DNA of 64,000 nucleotides. It comes from Pteria penguin (lineage: Eukaryota; Mollusca; Bivalvia; Pterioida; Pteriidae). The position numbers were made by a program, and so were the translations under genes. Positions 56,023 through 64,000 of this stretch are shown here, one piece after another (the stretch's first letter is position 1; the number at the start of each line of letters is the position of its first letter). Under the pieces are notes generated by a model. The model was not told where the DNA came from. It was given only the letters and a program-made list of their open reading frames with translations, and did no database searches. The DNA is taken from the NCBI GenBank assembly GCA_035048485.1, contig CM068580.1, positions 40,661,585 through 40,725,584 of the forward strand, given 5' to 3'.

Positions 56023-59000
56023 TAAAGGTCAAGGTCACAATGTAAAAATTCTGGTACTTAATAAAAGGTCTTGGCACAAAGAATACACATATTGAACATT
56101 ACAGTTGTGTCTCTAATAGTTCTAATGTTATGATGCAGGTTAATGTTTATGTCTGCAGACAAAAATGACCACAACAATAACGACGCCAGGTATGTCAATA
56201 ACTCTCTGGACATTTGTCCTGACGAGCTAACAATCATGGCTCTCAATGTATCAAATCGATGGAATAACAGCATTTTTTATAACCTAACTTTTCCTATGCC
56301 ATAAATGAAATTTAATCTGACTGATAAGCCTGTCTCAGCCTGGTAAAATTTCAAATTATGGTCAAAGAATGGTAATGAAAGGAACAACTCAATGGCTGAT
56401 CTTCTGCAGGGCATGGCTACTATTTCAATGTATCTGGGGCTCTAAATGAATAAAATTATTGAATAAATCTTTAAATTAATATTGATTTTGCTTTAAAATC
56501 ATGAATTTTAAATATCAACATGCTAATGTAAAGTTTTTATGACCTAAAAAAACTGTCGCTGTTAACATAATAAATTTGGCAAGATTTGAGAGTCACTCCC
56601 ATCTGTCAAGATTTTCTTGCAATTAAGATAGATAAATTATTGGACACTGTTAAAATATTGATAAGGGGCTGAACATTTTGATATATGGGTTATATAAATC
56701 TAAGATGAACAAGGGCAAGTGTGGCATCTCCTCAAAAGGCAGGAATATCCATGGTACTAAATTGGACCTTAATCTTTGACCTTTTGATACTGAATAAATA
56801 GGGATCTTCCTTTCCTCATTATAGTTTATACTAAAGCTATATGTGAAGTATGAACACAAAAGTGCTCAAATTGTAGCTTCTAGAGTGTCTACAAAGTTTT
56901 TTATGATGACCTCTAGCAACCTTAACCTTTAGACCCCAAACTCAATAGGGTCTTTCTCTCCTTATACACAAGCTGTAAGATATGAACTAAATATGTCTAA
57001 AAGTGTCTACAAGGTTTTGTTACAGACACACACCTACACATGAAGGATACCATTATAATATCCCCCCCCCCTTGAAACATTGTTACAAAGGAATAAAAAA
57101 AGTTATGCAAATCTTACAGGAAGTTTTGTACATGGGACCCTGTGGGAGAAGCAATTACTATGATTTGACCTTATGACATGTGAAGAAACAAAAACACTCA
57201 TTGTAACCTATTTTTTAACCCATAATACTTATAACAGCTTGATTTGTACGTCTATGGGCCATAACTTTTATAAAGGGGGTGGAAAATAAATCAATACCTT
57301 TCTTTTATACTTATCACCTTTAAGAAACTTCCTCTGTTGTCAATCAAAGATTATATAACTTTGCAAGTATAGATGAGATCTCAAGGACAAGAGTGGGCTA
57401 AAGTGATGCCCTGTATCTCACTGCAGTCTTTCACCTTCATCAAGTCTCAACTGAAAATCCTGTTTCTGGTAAAAGTGTAGGTCAACCAGCTGAATTTCAG
57501 AAGTTTTATATTGGAATTTCTAATAAATATCTGTTTTTGCAGTAAATCTAAAACATATAGCTATTTCACTCTAATTATAATGTTTTGTTTATTGAAAAAG
57601 ATGTGCCTGATAATTAAGATCTTATACTATCTTACCTCAGTACTGTAAATTTTGTAAAGCATGGAGGCATAATTGAGTATAAAGTGAATGAAAAGGCCAC
57701 ATAACACAGTCTGCCAGAGAAGTCGTAAATCAAATAAGCCATATAGGGTGTTTACTTCAGGAGAAGACCTGAAAGGTAAGTTGAAAGTGATACACAAGTT
57801 TTAACTACCGGTAAGTTTAAGATTTACTTACCTTGAAGTTGACACTAGAGTATAATTATTACTGATATTGAACAATACACATTTTAATATTATTTGGTTG
57901 GTAACTGTTTTATCAGTACTCAATAAATATGCAACTTTGATAATGAAAACAATTTCATTCTTTGGCAGATCTTGAAAATTCTATATTGTTTAGATACTAA
58001 AAAAAAAATTAAACCAAGATGAGGATTCAATTTTTGAAAAAAATCTACAACTCATATAGAACTTTTTTTTAGAGCTAACAAATACAAATTCTATATTACT
58101 CTATTCAATATGATATAATATGCTATTCAGATTTTCAAAAATTAAAACCAGAAGGAGGATTTAGATCTTGCAAAAAATCTGTATCACAAAGGAACTTTTC
58201 TTAAGATCTACAAATATGAATTCTATATGTACTTTATTCAATAGGATATCACAATGCAGGTAGACAATGTTATGAAACAAAAATTTTTCAGACAATACAA
58301 AATTTAACAGACAAGCATCTACACTCAATGAAAATTCCAGGTCTGTTCCTCTTATCTATACACATGAGTTTTCTGTCTACAATTTTAATTCTGGCAACTT
58401 TATTTGTGAATTATCCTTCTCATTTCTCTGTTCGCACAATGATGAACATCAAGGAACATGCATTGTTTGTGAAGATTTTGTCTGATTCTTTTTTACATCA
58501 TGCCAATAATATTTTTATTCATATGATAAAGGTATCTGTTGGATACAATTTAGAAATTAAAATCTATATCACAGCAATAAAAAGTCTTTCATGTACCAAG
58601 GTGTACCATAACATGGTACCTCCTATTAAACCATCCCATTTGAAAGATAGGACACCAACAAGGTGGGATTTGAACCTGGGACTTCTTGGTCTAAAGCCAT
58701 GCATGCTATTAAATGAGCTATGCCGGCTGTCCTTGTGCAGATCATAACAATGTGTGGAACAGATTGATGTGAAGATGTATGGATAAGGGGATCTGTAAAT
58801 ATTGTTATGCTTCACTGGTCACACAAAAAGCAGCACTTGTACCGGTATATTCAGTCGTAACAATTAACTCGAACATCACTGGTGAGAGTCCCATTTTGAA
58901 ACTCACAATTAGGCTATAGAAAAATATTCCACAAAAAAATATGACAAAGAAAATTATACTGCTATGCCCATCTGTCATGTTCCATGAAATGAGACTCCTC

Positions 59001-62000
59001 TTCTAAAAATAACACTTCAGAGTATGAGCTAAAGCTTAATGACCTTTGACCAGTAAAGCCCAAAGTCCGAAACTCTGAAAATTTCGAAACTTTTAATGCT
59101 TGATAAAATCAGACTTTGACATTCTTACCTTTTTAAATAAAGATGACTTAATATGAAATCTTTTGGGATATGACCTGAAAAAGAAGGAGTTAGGTTTGGT
59201 ATATACAAAAAGTACAAATTGAAAGTATCATGGAAGTTATATATGAGCAGTAAGGTACATTTATCTGATTTGAAAGATTATCAACACCCCCTGTCATGGT
59301 ATCCATATTATTATATTGTGAAAAAAAAAATCCTAGCATGTATATGTGAATTTCCACAGGCAGAGTAAGCTGAAAAAATAACAATAATTGTATGGGACTT
59401 TGAGCACTTAACTCTTACTAAGTTTCGTAAAAAAAATCCAATAGTTCTGCAGAAACTGAAGATGAGATCATTCCAAATCAAAGAGACAGACGTGTACTAG
59501 ACGAAGACAATCATGAACTTAACATATATAAAATGAGATAGTTGGGCTAATGAAATACTATCCTATATAAGCTTGACAGGCTTTGTAAGTACTAATATTT
59601 AGACCAATGTTCAGTATAAAATACCTACCAAATATCCAGAAAACAGGATAGTACACCATGGTTTGATGGAATACAATTTTTGAAGACTGCATAAAAACAT
59701 ACACTGCTCTACTCCTGGCATGGAAAAACTTGGATTGCTATAAAAAAGAAAACACTGGATATTCACTACATCCTGTGTCAACAAATTCTTTATTTTACAC
59801 CAAGACAAGTTAACCACATTTTCAGCATAAATTCACTCCCTTGTTGACAGGATGTGTGGATGTTACAGGTGAATTATTTAAGGCATTATGAACTTATGAG
59901 GACAGAAGGAGATCATTTAAGGACAGAAAGTTTGATAATACAATGTATAGGGATTTACTAAGGCTAGATTAAAGGGACATATATGTGAAGAGAATGCAGC
60001 ATTGGGAACTTGCCTGAAGTGCAGGGAATTGAAGATAATTATTCTGATGAAGATAATGAAAAAGCAAGAAACAAATTCCTGTGAAGGCTCCGTATAAAAC
60101 AAGGAAAATATGGTATTCATTCAGGAAATATTCATCCCTGAAATGATAAATTGGAAATATACATGTAGGTAATAATGATAGAATTCTATTTCAAATGGTA
60201 AACAAAAACCATTTTAGATAGATTTACTGGAGGTCACAACTTTCCCTGAAACATATGCATACATATATACCTAAGTCAGCCAAATCAGGCAAATTGCACC
60301 ACTTAGTATTTTTACCTTACTCATTTGAGAAGAAGCTGCAACAAAATATATACAAATAGAAAGTTGCTCATAAAATACTTCACATTGTTACTTTAGCATG
60401 TTTTTATTGTACAGGTTAATATAAGTAGGCATTTGTTTACTAAATCAATTTTAAATTAATACTAACTATGCTTATAAGGATATTATGAATGGCTGAGGTG
60501 CTGTATTGTTGACACAGTAGTCACCATAAAGAAAAAATCGTGTAAAGTATTATTTTCACTAATTCTTGACATACTTACCTGTCTGATTTGATGGTGAGGT
60601 GAGCATACCTGTCACCTATGACATCTGTACAGACCCATGACGATACAGCACCAAATACTAAACATGCTCCGGCATATGTCAATCTGTTTACACTGAACAA
60701 TGACGTGTATTTCTGGAGTTGTGTTTGCACTATCTCCGGGACCACTGAAACGTAAACCATAAACATTTCATCAATGTCGGTGATGTTATTCAATTCTTTT
60801 TGGAAACCAATACATAATTTGTATATGTCAGGAAAGCGAACAGCAGTTCGATTACAAATTTTACAACTCTAACATTTGTAAACATCATTTAAGTTTTCCT
60901 TGTTTGATTTATTATTATATGTCATACCAGAAATGAATGTTTATAGCCTAATGATGTAGGAAACATAGGTAGAAGATCACACAATTTCATGTCAGGTTTT
61001 GCTCTTTAAAAAAAGCTTTGACATGTTTTATAATTTACAAACTTTAAACAAATATTGATTTGTTTTGTCTTGAAAAGTACAGCACATTCCAGGTGGTTTA
61101 AAAATACACAAAAGTCAGAAGGAAAATCACTCCAAAGCACTATGGTAATTCAGCTGTTACCTTAATCTGTACCGCTTCTACTGTTGTATTAATTTCTGTT
61201 TTATGTCATTTCTAAATTAATTTTTATCATGAGATTTATAGAAAAAAGAAAATCAGTAAACTGATGTATGCTCTCCAAACTGCATCAATCCAATGGATGA
61301 CACCATTTGAAATAAATTTGAATCAAAATAACAAACAAAATTTAAACTGATCTGAAATTATATTCTGATTTTATTTCATTTATTCTGAATCAAATTTAAA
61401 TTGTTTAGGTTTTAACTGAAAATTATCTGAGAAAAGGAAGGGTTACCATTGCAACCCTGTTTATAGAGTTGATTGAATTCTGATGAAAGGTCTTGGAAAT
61501 AAAAAAAAAATTTAAACTTTATTTATTTTACAACGATTAAGAAACAAGTTAACAACTTATATAAATCTTGCTCGTTGACACAGATCTTGGCGTAAGGGTG
61601 TCGTTTGTGTGGGAGGAAACTGGAGTACCCGGAGAAAACCCACGAAGCCAGGTTGGTGACAGCCCCACCATCTCACGTACCACACCAGGAATCGAACCCG
61701 GGTCGCATTGGTGAGAAGCGAGCGCTACCAACTGCGCTACCTGGCTTGGAAATAGGAACAGAGATGCAGAAACAACAAACCTCATATCCCAAAAGACAAT
61801 TAACAATTGTATGATCACTGCCACTGAAAATTCATTGAAATATAAGCCCTTTTTGCATTTAAAAGTGCTATTTCCTAAGTGACCAGGGTCCGGCACCATA
61901 AACTGAGAATATACTCAAGTCAAATATTTCATTTTAATTTATTCCATTGTCAAACGTTCAAATAAAATTTCACGCAGAATAATTCTATTCATCAACAGAG

Positions 62001-63630
62001 TAAAACTAGATAAAATCCAAACCCAAGTTACTCATTCATTGATGAACAGAAGAATATGAAATTATGACTTAAGAATATTTTCAGTTTATGGCACTAGACC
62101 CTGCACTTCATGATCTTGAGTGACCTTTCTGCAAATGCCCAAATAACGATTGGCGATTCACTTTTATGTGAAGTATAACTATTACATGAAGAACATTTAA
62201 TCAGACAGACAGACAGACAGAACATGACAGTGACTATATGCTCCCTAGAAGTTCTCAGGGATCATAAAAATCGACAAGAGCAACGCCTAGCATGGCATAA
62301 CACGTTTGTTGTTTAGTTTGAAGGGGAGGATTTTGAAAGTATGGAAACATTCCCCCCCTTAAATTGTTAAATTATTCCATCCCCAATAGTTCATTCTGTA
62401 TCCTGCCTACAAGGTTTTCTAACCAAGTAGTACTATGACCTTCACCTCTGACTTTGAAAAAGAATAAGCATCTTTGTCTTGGGATGAGGAGCATGTGTAC
62501 AAAGACTCAGCATGAGGAGTAAGTGTACCATTTCTTGGCATGAGGAGTAAGTGTACCAAGTATGACAGTCCTAGTCTGGATGGTTTGATCTGTATCCTGC
62601 CTACAAGGGTTTCCTACCAAGTAGTACTATGACCTTGACCTTTGACCTTGAAAAACAAAAGGTGTCTCTGTCTTGGCATAAGGAGTCAAGGTACTAAGTT
62701 TGACAGTCTTAGCCCCAATGGTTTGGTCTGTATCCTGCCTACAAGGTCTAGACAGATGGACAGACAAATGGACAATGTCATACCATACTACGTTTCCTCA
62801 AAGACGGGCATATAAAAACTATTTGATAGTACAGTTGCACATCTTCTCACTTGCCAAAATTGTGGATTAAACCCAGACAAGGAGGAAGTGAATGTGAGGG
62901 ACAGAAGTATGTTTCAGCTGGGTACTTTAGCCTCATTGTATTGCCAAATTAAGTATATCTGACCTGTGTATGATGTGCTTGTTAATAAACACCATCCAAG
63001 AGTCACAACCATCAGGATCAGACAATGAATTAAGTATAATCCACTGAGCACCAATGAGAAACAGTCTGAAATTAAATCATTAATACTATGACTAACTATA
63101 TTGTATTATAATGTGGCAAATATTCTATATTTTTAACTAACAGTGTTAAATATGAATAACTTATACGAGTTATAGTGGTTGCTCAGGCAATGTAAGTTTA
63201 AGTGATGACTATATAATAATTTACACAAACAAATCTTCATGTATCATTTCATGTTAAGTCTATGTTTGATGAATAATTTGATGAAAATACCATCAAGCCA
63301 TTAAGTCAGTAGCAGTTTGATTCAGACTATCAAACAAAGTCCAAAATGTTTGGAAAAGAATTTGACAATAACGTCATGCACATTGCAAATATATGCATAG
63401 AATAAGTTTAGTCTAGAAATTATTATTATAGCTTTTCATTTTACAATCTCTCCTTATAATTGTGTCACTTAATCTTATAACACATATTGTTGACTCCTTT
63501 ATTTAATACCTGAAAGCCAACTGATTGGATGAAAAGGCTGGAAATGGACACACACATTATAGATGATTAATATAACTGGCAAGGACAGCAACGTCCATCC
63601 AATACTGGCTCCTCTGCGCCACTGTTGAAC
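47285..63630 (-). CDS. NDC1: Transmembrane nucleoporin NDC1, all but the N-terminus
   Basis: NDC1 is a six-pass membrane nucleoporin that anchors and assembles nuclear pore complexes (and spindle pole bodies in fungi). Fifteen minus-strand exons join in phase: 63630-63510, 63065-62964, 60744-60579, 60137-60014, 59737-59629, 59174-59129, 57768-57636, 55747-55655, 55399-55318, 55192-55028, 52930-52812, 51878-51764, 50141-50041, 48776-48625 and 47348-47285 (stop TAA). Together they give 563 residues; human NDC1 has 674, mainly a longer central linker. Membrane segments include IGWTLLSLPVILIIYNV, LVLSGLYLIHCLILMVV, YAGACLVFGAVSSWVC and LVLYGAFTGICFLLF. Family landmarks: HPISWLSD, NEYHIFLVLYGAF, then RRQQVFSLSQPG with GGHPHNW, AAASFSEDRYGVVQ, and an ending FMEYRE like the human FLEFKE. 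The initiator exon is right of the window. The intron after exon 60137-60014 is GC-AG. Confidence 0.95.
47560..48440. repeat. Tandem array of six roughly 147-bp units in the last NDC1 intron
   Basis: GTTCCCCCTTTAGTTAAGG-type starts lie at 47598, 47745, 47890, 48038, 48184 and 48331 (spacings 147, 145, 148, 146, 147). Each unit contains CCCACCCCAGGGGCCTGAC and TTTCATATGACACCATC. The last unit runs into GGATGGACGGACGGACGG and a terminus ending GCAGGCGTATAAAAA. Same architecture as the array at 9.2-10 kb. Confidence 0.9.
48777..50040. other. NDC1 intron with a repeat terminus
   Basis: 49395-49716 belongs to the dispersed tandem-repeat family: one unit with AAGGGCCGTAACTCTGG, then GGACAGACGGACAATGCC and a terminal hairpin CCCATCTTATGATGGG (49689-49704) followed by CGTATAAAAAA. 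The remainder shows no exon or element. Confidence 0.6.
50591..51650 (-). mobile_element. tRNA-derived SINE (family A) split by an 818-bp insert
   Basis: The tail-side part is 50591-50697 (GACGGCATCTGCCTGATGC, then CGGACCCACCCGAAGCAG on plus). The head-side part is 51516-51650 (CCATGACACAGGACC to TACTAGGCCAAACCAGCT). Removing the insert rebuilds the family sequence at GCCTACCATGACAC. The whole lies in an NDC1 intron. Confidence 0.85.
50698..51515. mobile_element. 818-bp TIR element inserted into the SINE
   Basis: Perfect 12-bp terminal inverted repeats ATACCTGCCAAC are at 50698-50709 and 51504-51515. TGCCTAC (or 8 bp with one mismatch) is duplicated at 50691-50697 and 51517-51523. Inside are GGGAGCGCAGCGCCCC near the left end and TCCGCCAAAATCGGAAC near the right. 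An 8-bp duplication suggests hAT or P type. No transposase seen. Confidence 0.85.
52382..52508 (-). mobile_element. SINE fragment (family A)
   Basis: Tail TTTGATTGATTAATAT, then ACATCACTAAATGATTATTT, then the CCGAAGCTGTAAGGGATC and GCCACGCCTACCGTGACACG blocks. The tRNA head is missing. Old copy. Confidence 0.7.
53381..54701. mobile_element. Tigger/pogo-like element in an NDC1 intron
   Basis: The ends CAGTGCCCGCCACTTAATTG and the inverse of CAGTGCAAGCCGCTTAATTG are flanked by TA. Subterminal repeats ATTGAATA occur several times at each end. The layout of the first 70 bp parallels the element at 33782-35317 position by position. It retains a transposase C-terminus (53731-54117), so it is a decayed autonomous copy with an internal deletion. 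Confidence 0.85.
53731..54117 (+). pseudogene. Tigger/jerky-type DDE transposase C-terminus, broken
   Basis: Plus-strand frame NCRSHIVRKITENIDKM, then LTLLDAVHLLSKAWGTVKP and TIANCFRKAGF, then a polar acidic stretch and RSPEELIARRLMP. The 'LLDA...AW..V...TI.NCFR.AGF' pattern marks the end of the DDE domain in Tigger/jerky transposases. An in-frame TGA at 53806-53808 interrupts it, and the catalytic acidic residues upstream are deleted. The long frame on the opposite strand is only its shadow. Confidence 0.85.
55748..57635. other. NDC1 intron
   Basis: No exon. 55980-56060 contains GTAGGTCAAACTTAAAGG then TCAAGGTCAC (the dispersed AGGTCA-rich family). 56770-57060 resembles the same family (TTTGACCTTTTGATAC, GTGTCTACAAGG) and ends at a poly-C run (57062-57071). 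Confidence 0.5.
57769..59128. other. NDC1 intron
   Basis: No exon. It contains a SINE-like remnant on the minus strand at about 58585-58730, with a tRNA-like head ending GAGCTATGCCGGCT and GGGATTTGAACCTGGGAC as its B-box region. The rest is AT-rich. Confidence 0.5.
58585..58730 (-). mobile_element. Old tRNA-derived SINE remnant
   Basis: On the minus strand: a head starting AGCCGGCATAGCTCATTT, the B-box-like CCAGGTTCAAATCCC, then TGTCCTATCTTTCAAATGGG. The head resembles family A, but the body is too diverged to be sure. Confidence 0.5.
60009..60013 (-). other. NDC1: GC-AG splice donor of NDC1
   Basis: The exon ending at 60014 reads CAG and the intron starts GCAAGT on the minus strand. No GT donor at this position keeps the frame. 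The next exon (59737-59629) joins in phase 0, restoring the family sequence FPALQ-QSKFF. GC donors with this strong AG|GCAAGT context are a known minor class. Confidence 0.85.
61502..61744 (-). mobile_element. tRNA-derived SINE, family C
   Basis: On the minus strand it starts AAGCCAGGTAGCGCAGTTGG, has the B-box-like GGGTTCGATTCCTGG, then GGGTTTTCTCCGGGTACTCC and TTTCCTCCCACAC, and ends near a poly-A (poly-T on minus) tract. The decamer CTTGGAAATA flanks both sides (61492-61501, 61745-61754). A third SINE family in the window. Confidence 0.85.
62360..62820. repeat. Tandem repeat with microsatellite and terminus
   Basis: CTGTATCCTGCCTACAAGG recurs at about 62398, 62590 and 62729. GACCTTGACCTTTGACCTTG follows the second, and 62636-62648 is a perfect DR1 of AGGTCA on the minus strand. 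The end reads GACAGATGGACAGAC, then a terminus GACGGGCATATAAAAA. Confidence 0.75.
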
Positions 63631-64000
63631 CTGAATCAATAATTTACATTTGAATTGTAGAGTGCTTTATTAATGAACAGAGCCAGAATTTGTCTTCTGT
63701 CGGTTGAAATCATATTGCAAAATTTACAAATTTATTTTATGAAAAAACAGCATAATCAACATATTACATAATTAATAACGGCAAAATGTTAATATAGGAT
63801 TACCTATCCATGTGATATTTCATGTCAGACTTATGTAAAAGACTGTAAGGACTTGTTTAGGTATTTTTCAAGAATGAGCCACTTATATTCAAGAATGGAA
63901 AACTCAGATCTTTAAAGTTGTATAACGTGAATATTTGCAATAAAAGCATAAATGTAGAGAAATATGAGTCTGCTAACTGAATCAGTATGTTATATTACAT
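63631..64000 (-). other. NDC1: NDC1 intron reaching the window edge
   Basis: Upstream (minus strand) of the acceptor TTGATTCAG at 63631-63639. No initiator exon is visible before the edge, so it lies beyond 64000. Confidence 0.6.

Larger units (their letters stand above)
60745..62963. other. NDC1 intron with SINE and tandem repeat
   Basis: Holds the SINE at 61502-61744, an (AGAC)n microsatellite at 62203-62220 and the repeat array at 62360-62820. No additional NDC1 exon is needed, since flanking exons join in phase. Confidence 0.7.

Noticed and set aside
60301..60340. Micro-exon candidate for NDC1 with a GTAAGG donor
   Set aside because: Out of phase with the flanking exons; the exon at 60137-60014 with a GC donor supplies the missing family sequence.
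15628..61744. tRNA genes suggested by A-box and B-box sequences
   Set aside because: Each tRNA-like head continues into a SINE body with tail and target duplication; cloverleaf pairing is incomplete.

Overview
The window looks like nuclear DNA of a bivalve mollusc. Host genes are split by many small exons with GT-AG introns. The DNA is AT-rich and dense in the palindrome TACATGTA. It carries tRNA-headed SINEs ending in CAATCAATCA, tandem repeats of about 130-175 bp with cores such as AAGGGCCATAACTCC or TGACCTTTGACCT followed by GGACGGACAGAC microsatellites, and one NHL-type beta-propeller gene of a kind common in bivalves. The class is a strong inference; I cannot name the species.

Five host genes are visible. 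(1) The last two exons of importin-13 (+, 643-1533). (2) Centromere protein K on the minus strand: a confident last exon (7962-8613) and a tentative first coding exon (16023-16072), with the exons between not found. (3) The complete coding region of eIF2-alpha (+, 21421-38169, seven coding exons, 332 aa, regulatory Ser51 intact). (4) A coiled-coil/beta-propeller TRIM-NHL-like protein in a single coding exon (+, 44653-46335, 560 aa) with a coding minisatellite. (5) The transmembrane nucleoporin NDC1 (-, 63630 down to 47285). Fifteen exons were joined in phase; only the extreme N-terminus lies beyond the right edge. One NDC1 intron is GC-AG.

Most of the remaining DNA is transposon-derived. 8.6-15.4 kb holds tandem arrays, a fold-back MITE, a dead LINE and a hAT-like element inserted in that LINE. 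15.6-16.6 kb has two opposed SINEs around a short ETS-site region that may be the shared CENPK/EIF2S1 promoter. eIF2-alpha intron 2 contains a Tigger-like element with a Helentron-like element inside it. The last eIF2-alpha intron (30.1-38.0 kb) contains a nest: tandem array > 5.4-kb TIR element > Helentron-like element > TIR element > 8-bp-TSD element > Tigger-like element. The NDC1 introns contain another tandem array of roughly 147-bp units, a SINE split by an 818-bp TIR element, a Tigger-like element with a broken transposase, and further SINEs.

The host genes act in unrelated housekeeping roles (nuclear import, kinetochore, translation initiation, nuclear pore) and show no operon-like logic. 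I found no prokaryotic features, CRISPR arrays, rRNA or genuine tRNA genes. No clearly new protein system was found. The most unusual material is transposon architecture: the deep nesting, the Helentron-like ends, the concerted change of subterminal motifs between two Tigger-like copies, and mini-elements whose insertion sites inside SINEs can be read directly.
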